From NCBI GenBank assembly GCA_030450535.1, contig JAKDIK010000028.1, positions 1-14,273 on the forward strand: 14,273 nt of DNA, written 5' to 3'. Positions 1 to 6,955 of this stretch are shown piece by piece (within the stretch, counting starts at the first letter, position 1; the number at the start of each line of letters is the position of its first letter). The position numbers and the translations under genes are program-made. The notes beneath the pieces were generated by a model. That model was not told the DNA's origin and made no database searches. It saw only the letters and a list, made by a program, of their open reading frames with translations. The stretch comes from Propionibacteriaceae bacterium (GTDB lineage Bacteria; Actinomycetota; Actinomycetes; Propionibacteriales; Propionibacteriaceae).

Positions 1-678
1 ATCGCCGCGGTGGGCTTCTCCCCCGGCGGCCACCTCGCCGCCAGCCTCGGCACGGACGCCGACGCGCCGGCTGCACTGGTCCTGGGCTACCCCGTCACGC
101 TCGGGGAGTTCGGGCCGCCGGTCGGCAAGGAGATCCTCGACGTCCCCTCGGCGGTCACCGCGGACTACCCGCCCACGTTCCTGTTCAGCACCTCCGGCGA
201 CGGCCTCGTTCCCATCCGGAACTCCGTCGAACTCCTCGCAGCGCTGGCCGCGAACGATGTCGCCTTCGAGTCGCACATCTACCTGCTCGGCCCGCACGGG
301 ATCAGCCTCGCCAAGCCGCTCACCGCCAACAACGCCGCCGCGAACGTCGACGTCGCCGCCGCCGGCTGGCTCGCCGACTCCGTCCGCTTCCTGCATCAGG
401 TCCTGGGCGAGTTCGCCACCGAGGGCGAACCCGAGAGTTACGCGACGATCGTCGGACGCCGGCGCTTCGGGCTCACGATGCCGGTCGGACGGCTCCTCGC
501 CGACGAGCGGGCGGTCGGCATCCTCGAGCGGCACCTTCCGGGATTCGCCGCGGAGATGGAGGCGAGCCCGCTGGCCGTCGGCCTGTCGCTGCGCGAGCTG
601 GCCGGCTGGCAGCCCGACCGGATGCCCGCGGGCGTGGTCGAGGCGCTGGGCCGAGACCTCGACCAGCTCAATACCTGA
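1..678 (+). CDS. Alpha/beta-hydrolase esterase (5'-truncated) with C-terminal helical domain
   Basis: The gene enters from the left edge in frame 1; the GTG at 10 is internal, because it sits inside the nucleophile-elbow strand (codons read IAVGFSPGGHLAA). All three catalytic residues of a serine hydrolase are visible: Ser in GFSPGG (codon 19-21), Asp in TSGDGLVP (199-201) and His in GPHGISL (295-297). The pattern is that of the acetyl-xylan/feruloyl esterase-like branch (BD-FAE type) of the alpha/beta-hydrolase fold, so removal of acetyl or similar esters from plant oligosaccharides is likely. After the hydrolase domain ends near base 430, about 67 residues (475-675) form a separate small helical domain related to the N-terminus of the glycoside hydrolase at 3089. 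The stop lies 22 bases from the stop of the convergent TetR gene. The N-terminal half, any signal peptide and the true start are outside the window. Confidence 0.85.
   Translation: MAAVGFSPGGHLAASLGTDADAPAALVLGYPVTLGEFGPPVGKEILDVPSAVTADYPPTFLFSTSGDGLVPIRNSVELLAALAANDVAFESHIYLLGPHGISLAKPLTANNAAANVDVAAAGWLADSVRFLHQVLGEFATEGEPESYATIVGRRRFGLTMPVGRLLADERAVGILERHLPGFAAEMEASPLAVGLSLRELAGWQPDRMPAGVVEALGRDLDQLNT
475..675 (+). other. Small helical accessory domain at the C-terminus of the esterase
   Basis: About 67 residues after the hydrolase domain, beginning TMPVGRLLADERAVGILE and containing LERHLPG. It has the same helix-LPG-helix layout as the N-terminal domain of the glycoside hydrolase at 3089, so one module is attached at opposite ends of two unrelated enzymes in one locus. 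A linker rich in Glu and Gly precedes it. Confidence 0.6.
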
Positions 679-700
679 CGCGCCGGGAGCGTTGCGCGAG

Positions 701-1324
701 TCACGGAACCTCCGGGCGGGAACTGCGGGAGCCCTCGGTGGGGGAGAGCATGTCGAAGAAGTGCCGGATGTGGGCGGGGATGTCCAGCTCGGGTTCGAAG
801 GCGCGCCGCGTCTGGAGCCCGTCGAACAGCGCGTAGAGCATCGCGGCCGCCATCTCAGGGTCGGCGTCCTCCCGAATCCTCCCCTCGGCCTGGAGCCGAG
901 CGAAGGCGGGCGTGACCAGCTCGCGCCCGATGCGCACCCGGCTCGCCACGTACTCGTGGCTCGGGTGGTCGGGTTGCATCGCCTCGGCCGTCAGCCGCAG
1001 GTACAGCTCGGCGTACCCGGGGATCCGTTCCTGTGACCGGGTCAGCTCCACCATCGTGGTGACGAAGTCGTCGGGGGTCGGCGAGGCGTCGCCGCGCGCC
1101 ATGGCCGCCAACCCCTGTTCGTCGAAGTGGCGCAGGATCTCGGTGAAGAGCGCGGCCTTGGAGCCGAAGTAGTGCAGCAGCCCGTTCGGGCTGAGGCCCA
1201 CGGCGTCCGCGAGTCCGGCGACGGTCGCATTGCTGTAGCCGTGCCGGTCGACGATCGCCAGCGCGGCGTCCAGGATCTCGCGCCGCTTGGCGACGCCCTT
1301 CGCGTACGGTCCCCGAGCTGCCAT
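701..1324 (-). CDS. TetR/AcrR-family transcriptional regulator
   Basis: A 207-residue protein of normal TetR length. Residues about 12-60 form the DNA-binding domain: RREILDAALAIVDRHGY, then a helix-turn-helix through TVAGLADAVGLSPNGLLHYF with the family's usual LxxYFGSKAxLF ending. The rest is a helical ligand-binding and dimer domain with no recognisable ligand signature. ATG start at 1324; there is no good ribosome site, but a -10-like TAGGCT sits 7 bases before the ATG, so the mRNA may be leaderless. The gene is divergent from the GPH symporter operon, and a perfect inverted repeat lies in the space between them. By the usual TetR arrangement it would repress that operon, and perhaps itself, until a sugar or metabolite binds. 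The regulatory target is inferred from position only. Confidence 0.93.
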   Translation of the reverse strand: MAARGPYAKGVAKRREILDAALAIVDRHGYSNATVAGLADAVGLSPNGLLHYFGSKAALFTEILRHFDEQGLAAMARGDASPTPDDFVTTMVELTRSQERIPGYAELYLRLTAEAMQPDHPSHEYVASRVRIGRELVTPAFARLQAEGRIREDADPEMAAAMLYALFDGLQTRRAFEPELDIPAHIRHFFDMLSPTEGSRSSRPEVP

Positions 1325-1331
1325 GGCAAAG

Positions 1332-1360
1332 AGCCTACGGAAACCTCTTGCGGATCTAAA
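1332..1360 (-). promoter_or_regulatory. Candidate leaderless promoter of the TetR gene
   Basis: On the minus strand a -35-like TTTAGA (1360-1355) is followed by 17 bases and a -10-like TAGGCT (1337-1332), which fits the actinobacterial TAnnnT pattern. The ATG begins 7 bases further on, so transcription would start at or very near the start codon. This agrees with the lack of a Shine-Dalgarno sequence. Call made by eye; not proven. Confidence 0.35.
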
Positions 1361-1377
1361 GCCTCATGTCGTACGGT
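1348..1377 (+). promoter_or_regulatory. Candidate promoter of the symporter operon
   Basis: TTGCGG (1348-1353) and TACGGT (1372-1377) are separated by 18 bases and match sigma70-type -35 and TAnnnT -10 boxes. A start near 1384 would place the 1389-1409 inverted repeat just downstream, where a bound repressor could block transcription. This promoter overlaps the oppositely directed TetR promoter, so one bound regulator could affect both. Confidence 0.4.
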
Positions 1378-1388
1378 TTTCGTATGAA

Positions 1389-1409
1389 TCGACTCAACGA
1401 GTGAGTCGA
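1389..1409. promoter_or_regulatory. Perfect 8-bp inverted repeat, candidate TetR operator
   Basis: TCGACTCA (1389-1396), a 5-base spacer ACGAG, then TGAGTCGA (1402-1409): both arms are perfect. It lies between the divergent TetR gene and the symporter, 21 bases before the symporter ATG. Length and symmetry suit a dimeric TetR protein. It could instead form a short RNA hairpin in the 5' leader, but it has no U-run and leaves the ribosome site (GAAGGAG, 1418-1424) free. Confidence 0.55.
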
Positions 1410-1430
1410 GCTCCACCGAAGGAGTGCTCC

Positions 1431-3053
1431 ATGTCCGTCACCGCCGAGACCAGGCCCACCCGCGCGGACCGCCGCGCTGCGCGCCTCGCCAGCCCCGACC
1501 GGCTGCCGGTCGGCAAGATGTTCGCCTGGTCGGGCGCCGGCCTGTCCGCGGGTGCCAACACGATCCTGCTGGGGTTCCTCAGCCTCTACGCCACCGACAC
1601 CCTCGAGCTGCAGCCCGCGGTCGTCGGCGTCATCATCCTGATCAGCAACATCGTCAACGGGGTGTGCGGCATTGTCGCCGCCTGGATCGTCGACCGCTCT
1701 CCCGAGACCCGCTGGGGCAAGGCCCGGCCCTACGAGCTGGCGGTCGTCGGCATCTGGGTCGCGACCTATTTTCTCTACGCGACGCCGGTCGCACTGGACG
1801 CCCTGGGCCGCGCGATCTGGCTCGGCGTGTGGTTCGTCTCGATCAACGCCATCTTCGACACGCTGCTGCGCGCCAATGACAACCTCTACATGGCGCGCGC
1901 GTTCCCGACCCGCAACGTCTACGCGAAGGTCTCGGCGCGCTCCGGGATCATCACCGCCCTCGGCGTCGCTGTGATCTTCATCACCATGCCGATCATCCTC
2001 GACACCGCCGGCAAGGACCCGGCCGCGTGGGCGACGTCCATCGGCATCTACTCGATCGTCCTCGGCATCCTCGGCCTGTCGCGCGGCATCTGGGTCAAGG
2101 AGGAGTACCGCACCGAGACCACGGACGAGCCGGTCCGCTTCCGCGACATGTTCGCCATGATGGCGCGCAACCGGTGGATCTACCTCCTCGGCGTGCTGTT
2201 CCTCATGACCTCGGTCGTGGGCAGCATCGGCGTCGGCAGCTACTACTTCCGCTACATCGTGGGGAACCTCGCCCTTGCCGGAGTCACCGGCTTCACCAAC
2301 TTCCTGATCATGCCGCTGATCCTCGCGTTGCCCTGGCTCATCCGGAAGTACTCGGTCTCCAACGTCATCCGAGGGTTCGCGGCCCTCGGCCTCGTCGGTG
2401 GCACGATCCTCGCCTTCGCCGGAGCGAACGTCGCGATGATCGTGGTCGCCGGCCTCTTCACCGGCCTCGCAGCGATGCCGTTCGCCTTCCTCAGCCCGAT
2501 CATGACGCTCGACCTCGCCACCTACAACGAGGCCCACGGCATGCGGCGCCTCGAGTCGACCCTCGGCGCGCTCAACGGGATCTTCGGCAAGGTGGGGGCC
2601 GGGCTCGGCGGCGCCCTGCTCGGCTTCATCCTCCAGGTCTCCGGCTACGACGGCGCCCTCGATCAGCAGGCACAGCCCGCTCTGACGGCCATCTGGGCGA
2701 TGATGTGGGGGGTCCCGATCGCGTCCGCGCTGATCTTCCTCACCATCATGACGATCTGGCGGCGTTTCGACCGCGACATCGTGCCGGGCATCACCGCCGA
2801 GGCAGAGGCCCGCCGCCTGGCCCGCCACGACGCGAGCGTCGCCAGCGCCGCCATCGACACCGACCGCGACGGCCTCATCGAGGGCGACGAGATCGTGATG
2901 CCGCAGCGGATGGTGCCCTCCCCGACCGGCGCGGTCGTGGACGCCGCCCCGGACCTCACCGTCGGCATGGCCGCCGAGGACCTCGAGACCGACCCCGACC
3001 GCCGTGGGCAGCTGGGTGAGAATGATCCCGGGGCCCTCCCCGGGGACCGCTGA
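1431..3053 (+). CDS. GPH-family sugar:cation symporter (MFS) with acidic C-terminal tail
   Basis: A 540-residue inner-membrane transporter. ATG at 1431 is chosen because GAAGGAG (1418-1424) stands 6 bases before it and the protein then has a normal cytoplasmic N-terminus. About twelve hydrophobic segments lie between residues 28 and 455. The loop VDRSPETRWGKARPYEL (residues 87-103) is the GPH (melibiose/xyloside carrier) form of the MFS loop 2-3 motif (DRT..RxGRxRPY), so import of a glycoside or pentoside is likely. The two helix II aspartates that bind the cation in MelB appear as Asn76 and Gly80 when aligned on this loop, so the coupling ion may differ. After the last helix there is an extra tail of roughly 85 residues, rich in Asp and Glu, with a complete EF-hand-like loop at residues 476-487. 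First gene of the operon; 35 bases separate it from the next gene. Confidence 0.9.
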   Translation: MSVTAETRPTRADRRAARLASPDRLPVGKMFAWSGAGLSAGANTILLGFLSLYATDTLELQPAVVGVIILISNIVNGVCGIVAAWIVDRSPETRWGKARPYELAVVGIWVATYFLYATPVALDALGRAIWLGVWFVSINAIFDTLLRANDNLYMARAFPTRNVYAKVSARSGIITALGVAVIFITMPIILDTAGKDPAAWATSIGIYSIVLGILGLSRGIWVKEEYRTETTDEPVRFRDMFAMMARNRWIYLLGVLFLMTSVVGSIGVGSYYFRYIVGNLALAGVTGFTNFLIMPLILALPWLIRKYSVSNVIRGFAALGLVGGTILAFAGANVAMIVVAGLFTGLAAMPFAFLSPIMTLDLATYNEAHGMRRLESTLGALNGIFGKVGAGLGGALLGFILQVSGYDGALDQQAQPALTAIWAMMWGVPIASALIFLTIMTIWRRFDRDIVPGITAEAEARRLARHDASVASAAIDTDRDGLIEGDEIVMPQRMVPSPTGAVVDAAPDLTVGMAAEDLETDPDRRGQLGENDPGALPGDR

Positions 3054-3088
3054 CCCAGTCCGACCCAGCCGAACAGAGAGGACCCGAC

Positions 3089-4876
3089 ATGCCCGGCTAC
3101 GACGTCGAGACCACCATCCACGAGCTGCTCGCCAACCCGGACGCCAGGGTGGTGCTCGAGCGGTACCTGCCCGGCATCGGCGAGAACGAATGGGTGCGGA
3201 CCTCGCCCGGCATGCGTCTCGGCCTGATGCTCAAGTTCGCCTCCCACCTCGGCACCGCCGAGCAGGACGCGCTCGCCGGCGAGCTGGCCGCCATCGAGCG
3301 GACGCCGTTCGGCCCGGCGCCGGAGGAGCCGTGGCCGGGGGCGCGGGACGACGTCGAGGGCGACGAGGTGCCGCGGGCGTCCGCGGCACCCACCGACCCC
3401 ACGCAGGGGATGGAGCCCGACGGTGCCACGGTCCACCGCACCGTCGAGCTGGCGTTCGTCGGCCCCTCGGCCGGCAACCCCTTCCTCGACGTCGACTTCG
3501 CCGCCGACGTCACCTTCGAGGGCACGACGACCCGCTGGCCGGGCTTCTACGACGGGGACAACACGTACCGCGTCCGGTTCCTGCCGGAGGCGTCCGGCAC
3601 CCATGCCGTGCGCACGGCGTCCACGGCCCGCTCGTTGGACGGGCTGGAGGCGTCCGTCGAGGTCGGTCCCGCCCGCGAGGGCGACCACGGCCCGGTCCGC
3701 GTGGACGGCTGGGGGTTCCGGCACGCCGACGGGACGCGGGCGCTGCCGCTGGGCACCACCTGCTATGCGTGGACCCACCAGGGCGACGCGCTGGAGGAGC
3801 AGACCCTCGCGACGCTCGCGGACAGCCCGTGGTCGAAGGTGCGCATGTGCGTCTTCCCGAAGTCGATGCCCTGGAACGAGAACGAGCCCGAGCGCTACCC
3901 GTTCGAGCCGGCGTCCGAGGAGGGCCCGGCGACGGGCCGCACCCAGGCGGGGCAGCTGTACGACAAGCAGCGCTACCACCCGGACTACTTCCGCCACCTC
4001 GAGCGGCGCATCACCCAGTTGGGGGAGTTCGGGATCGACGCCGACCTCATCGTGTTCCACCCCTACGACCGGTGGGGCTACGCCGTGCTCGGCACGGAGG
4101 CCGACGACCACTACCTGGCCTACCTCGTGGCCCGGCTGGCGGCGTTCCCGAACCTGTGGTGGTCGATGGCCAACGAGTTCGACCTCATGACCAAGAGCGA
4201 CGACGACTGGCACCGGCTCGGGCGTCTCGTCCGCGACCTGGACCCGGCCCGCCACCTGATCGGCATCCACAACTGCGCCACGTTCTTCGACCACACCGCC
4301 GACTGGATCACGCACGCTTCGGTGCAGAAGACCGAGACCTACCGCACCGCAGAGCTGACCACCGAGTGGCGCGAGCGGTGGGGCAAGCCGGTGGTCATCG
4401 ACGAGATGAGCTACGAGGGCGACCTGCCCTACGGCTGGGGCAACATCACCGGCGAGGAGATGGTGCGACGTCACTGGGAGGCCGCCTGCCGCGGCGGCTG
4501 GGGTGGGCACGGCGACACGTTCCTCGACCCCGACGACGTGATCTGGTGGGCGAAGGGCGGCGTCCTCAAGGGCGAATCCGCCCCCCGCATCGCGTTCCTG
4601 CGCGAAGTGCTCACCGACGCCCCCGGGGACCTCGAACCCGGCCACGGTGGCGATCTCGTGCTCGGTACGTGCGGCGACGACTACGCCCTCTACTACTGGT
4701 CGTTCATGCGGCCTCGCGAGGGACTGCTGCGCCTCGCCCCCGGCGACTGGATCCTGGACGTCCTCGACACCTGGAACATGACCGTCACCCCGCTGGAGGG
4801 GGTCCACTCCGGCAACGCCACCATCCCGCTGCCCGGCAAGCAGTACGTCGCCGTCCGCGCCCGCCGTGTCGGTTGA
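3089..4876 (+). CDS. Apiosidase-like glycoside hydrolase (DUF5060, DUF4038-type barrel, DUF5605) with N-terminal helical domain
   Basis: A 595-residue protein without a signal peptide, so it should act in the cytoplasm. Domains in order: a small helical domain (about residues 5-72, with LLANPDARVVLERYLPG); an acidic linker; a DUF5060-type beta-sandwich (about 112-195); a TIM barrel of the DUF4038/apiosidase-like type (about 205-510); and a C-terminal DUF5605-type sandwich (about 515-595). The barrel carries the pair expected of clan GH-A retaining enzymes: acid/base candidate Glu363 in ANEFD and nucleophile candidate Glu439 in VIDEMSYEG. Members of the DUF4038 family include apiosidases (GH140), but this DUF5605-containing branch has no assigned substrate that I can state. 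ATG at 3089 follows AGAGAGGA with suitable spacing. Probably cotranscribed with the symporter, so it likely acts on what that imports. Confidence 0.85.
   Translation: MPGYDVETTIHELLANPDARVVLERYLPGIGENEWVRTSPGMRLGLMLKFASHLGTAEQDALAGELAAIERTPFGPAPEEPWPGARDDVEGDEVPRASAAPTDPTQGMEPDGATVHRTVELAFVGPSAGNPFLDVDFAADVTFEGTTTRWPGFYDGDNTYRVRFLPEASGTHAVRTASTARSLDGLEASVEVGPAREGDHGPVRVDGWGFRHADGTRALPLGTTCYAWTHQGDALEEQTLATLADSPWSKVRMCVFPKSMPWNENEPERYPFEPASEEGPATGRTQAGQLYDKQRYHPDYFRHLERRITQLGEFGIDADLIVFHPYDRWGYAVLGTEADDHYLAYLVARLAAFPNLWWSMANEFDLMTKSDDDWHRLGRLVRDLDPARHLIGIHNCATFFDHTADWITHASVQKTETYRTAELTTEWRERWGKPVVIDEMSYEGDLPYGWGNITGEEMVRRHWEAACRGGWGGHGDTFLDPDDVIWWAKGGVLKGESAPRIAFLREVLTDAPGDLEPGHGGDLVLGTCGDDYALYYWSFMRPREGLLRLAPGDWILDVLDTWNMTVTPLEGVHSGNATIPLPGKQYVAVRARRVG
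3101..3304 (+). other. Small helical accessory domain at the N-terminus of the glycoside hydrolase
   Basis: About 68 residues (5-72 of the product) that align by eye with the C-terminal domain of the esterase ending at 678. Shared positions include LLA, the alanine three to four residues later, LER-x-LPG, then a second helical half after a variable loop. The composition suggests four short helices. The function is unknown to me; a scaffold, dimer or localisation role is possible. Confidence 0.6.
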
Positions 4877-4966
4877 GTCGCGTCGGTGAAACCTCCACAG
4901 CCGGTCGAGCAGGCGCGCGGCGCCGAGTCGAGACCACCCGCATCGTCCACCTCTGAAGGAGCCGAC

Positions 4967-6955
4967 ATGAACGACACACCGCGTTACCACCCGAGCACCG
5001 ACCCGCAGTGGGCCGATCCGTTCGTCGACATCGACGAGCAGCGAGAGAGCCCCGTCCCACACCGGTATGTCCACGGCGGGTTCGCCGGCACCACGGTGCT
5101 CTTCTCCTTCTACCTGCCGCCGGCGGACGTGTACGAGGGCCGGTTCTTCCAGCACGTGACGCCCATGCCGATGCATGAGTCGCTCGCGCAGCAGTTCCTC
5201 GCCATGGACGAGGAGAACAAGATCGCGATGTCCTTCGACTCCGGCGCGGCCTTCGTGGAGACCAACGGCGGGACGGCCGAGGCGATGTGGGCCGACTCCA
5301 CGATCGGTGCCTACAAGGGCAACGCGGCGGCGGCGGAGTACTTCCGCGTCATCGCCCGGGAGGCGTACGGGGAACACCGTGTGTACGGATACCTCTACGG
5401 CGGCAGCGGCGGCGGCTACCGGACGATCGGGTCCTCGGAGAACACCGAGGGCGTCTGGGACGGCTTCGTCCCCTACGTCATCGGCTCGCCGATGGCGATG
5501 CCGAGCGTGTTCTGTGTCCGTCAGCGCGCCCATCGGATCCTGCACGACAAGCTGGACGCCCTCGTGGACGCCTGCGAGCCCGGCGGCGTCGACCCGCTGT
5601 CGCTGCTGGACGCCGACGAGGCCGCCGCGTGGACCGAGGTCACGAAGATGGGCTTTCCGCCCCGATCGTGGTTCGACCACGCCACGATGGGCCTGCACGG
5701 GTTCCGGGCGATCTTCGGCGGCGTCAAGATGGCCGACCCCACCTACTTCACCGATTACTGGACCGTGCCGGGCTACGAGGGCGCCGACCCCGACTCGTCC
5801 GTGCATGCCGCGCGGGTGCAGCACGAGACGACGGTGGCCGGGTTCATCACCAAGGCCGAGGCCGTGGCCGAGGGACTCGTGCCCGCGCGCGTCGCCGAGG
5901 AGCTCGCGGGCAATGTCGACAACGCGTTCGCGATGGCGGGCGACCTCGTCGCCATCCGGCTCGCCAGCGCCCCGCCCCGGGACGTGATCGGAGCCGACCT
6001 CGTGGTGACCGGAGGGGATGCCGCCGGTGGTGAGATTGTGCTCGAGGGCACCCAGGGGGATGCCGCACTCATCGGGATGGCCACCTCGGACGTCCTGAAC
6101 AACCTCAGGGTCGGCGACGCGGTGCGCGTCGACAACTCCGACCTGCTGGCAGCGCAGACCTACCACCGGCACCAGGTGCCGGACGCGACGTACGCGGTCT
6201 GGGACCAGTTCCGCAACGCCGACGGCACGCCGAGGTTCCCGCAGCGTCCGTTCCTCATCGGCCCGCCGATGACCGCTGGCGCGGCGGGGTCGGTGCCGAA
6301 CGGGGCGTTCCAGGGCAAGTCGATCGTCGTGGCGAGCCTCATGGACAAGGAGGCCTACCCCTGGCAGGCCGACTGGTACGCCGCGCGCGCGGCCGAGCAG
6401 GGCCGGGGCGAGGACTTCCGGCTCTACTACACCGAGCGTGCCCTGCACGGCGACGCCCACTCCGACTGGGAGACCCAGTACGTCAGCTACCTCGGCATGC
6501 TCACCCTGGCGCTGCGCGACGTCGCCGCGTGGGCCGAGAGCGGCGTCGAGCCGCCGGCGTCCACGGTGTACGAGGTGGTCGACGGTCAGGTGATCCCGGC
6601 GGCGACGGCGGCCGAACGGCTGGGCCTCCAGCCCACCGTGACGCTGACCGTGAACGGCGGCGAGCGGGCCGACGTGGCGGTGGGGGAGCCGGTCGAGCTG
6701 GTCGCGACGGTCGAGGTGCCCCCGGGCGGCGGTCAGATCGTCGACGTGGCGTGGGATCTCGACGCCGACGGCGTCTTCGAGGTGCGCGACGCCGGCGCCC
6801 ACGGGGAGTCGGTCACGAAGACCCAGAGCGTGTCGTTCGACGCGCCCGGCACCTACTTCGTGACGGTCCGCGTGGCCGGCCAGCGCGAGGGCAACCCGGA
6901 GACCCCGTTCGGTCGCCTGCTCAACCTGGCCCGGGCCCGCGTGGTGGCGTCGTGA
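4967..6955 (+). CDS. Putative alpha/beta-hydrolase (GGSGGG) with C-terminal PKD-like domain
   Basis: A 662-residue protein with no signal peptide. ATG at 4967 is set by GAAGGAG (4955-4961) five bases upstream; the same frame is open to 4886 but has no ribosome site there. The first part has an alpha/beta-hydrolase nucleophile elbow, YLYGGSGGGY, with Ser147 (codon 5405-5407). Later candidates for the triad are Asp460 (VASLMDKEAYPW) and His494 or His498 (RALHGDAHS). Between about residues 330 and 400 lies a beta-rich insertion. Residues about 555-640 form a PKD-like sandwich (VAWDLDADG ... DAPGTYFVTVRV). The elbow region resembles tannase/feruloyl esterases in layout (nucleophile motif, then WDGFVP), so an esterase role on acylated sugars is a reasonable guess. 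It is not a family I can name. It lies 90 bases after the glycoside hydrolase and is translationally coupled to the next gene. Confidence 0.75.
   Translation: MNDTPRYHPSTDPQWADPFVDIDEQRESPVPHRYVHGGFAGTTVLFSFYLPPADVYEGRFFQHVTPMPMHESLAQQFLAMDEENKIAMSFDSGAAFVETNGGTAEAMWADSTIGAYKGNAAAAEYFRVIAREAYGEHRVYGYLYGGSGGGYRTIGSSENTEGVWDGFVPYVIGSPMAMPSVFCVRQRAHRILHDKLDALVDACEPGGVDPLSLLDADEAAAWTEVTKMGFPPRSWFDHATMGLHGFRAIFGGVKMADPTYFTDYWTVPGYEGADPDSSVHAARVQHETTVAGFITKAEAVAEGLVPARVAEELAGNVDNAFAMAGDLVAIRLASAPPRDVIGADLVVTGGDAAGGEIVLEGTQGDAALIGMATSDVLNNLRVGDAVRVDNSDLLAAQTYHRHQVPDATYAVWDQFRNADGTPRFPQRPFLIGPPMTAGAAGSVPNGAFQGKSIVVASLMDKEAYPWQADWYAARAAEQGRGEDFRLYYTERALHGDAHSDWETQYVSYLGMLTLALRDVAAWAESGVEPPASTVYEVVDGQVIPAATAAERLGLQPTVTLTVNGGERADVAVGEPVELVATVEVPPGGGQIVDVAWDLDADGVFEVRDAGAHGESVTKTQSVSFDAPGTYFVTVRVAGQREGNPETPFGRLLNLARARVVAS

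Noticed and set aside
1356..2828. 490-codon open frame on the minus strand opposite the symporter
   Set aside because: The product is almost only Asp, Glu, Arg, Gly and His, the mirror of a hydrophobic membrane protein; not a plausible protein.
3027..3044. CCCGGGG-CCCT-CCCCGGG hairpin at the end of the symporter gene
   Set aside because: It lies inside the coding region, has no T-run, and the next gene follows in 35 bases with its own ribosome site, so a terminator is unlikely. A weak effect on mRNA stability cannot be excluded.
4886..4966. Upstream GTG start for the PKD hydrolase
   Set aside because: The 27 extra codons have no ribosome site and no family-like sequence, while ATG 4967 has GAAGGAG five bases before it.
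2663..6802. Very long open frame (1379 codons) on the minus strand
   Set aside because: It lies antisense to three well-supported genes with clear family motifs, its product is a low-complexity Arg/Val/His/Gly-rich string, and such frames are common opposite GC-rich genes with G/C third positions.
6529..6951. Upstream extension of the nucleoside-hydrolase-fold gene
   Set aside because: The frame is open but its product is an Arg/Gly-rich shadow of the PKD domain; the family N-terminus begins right after GTG 6952.
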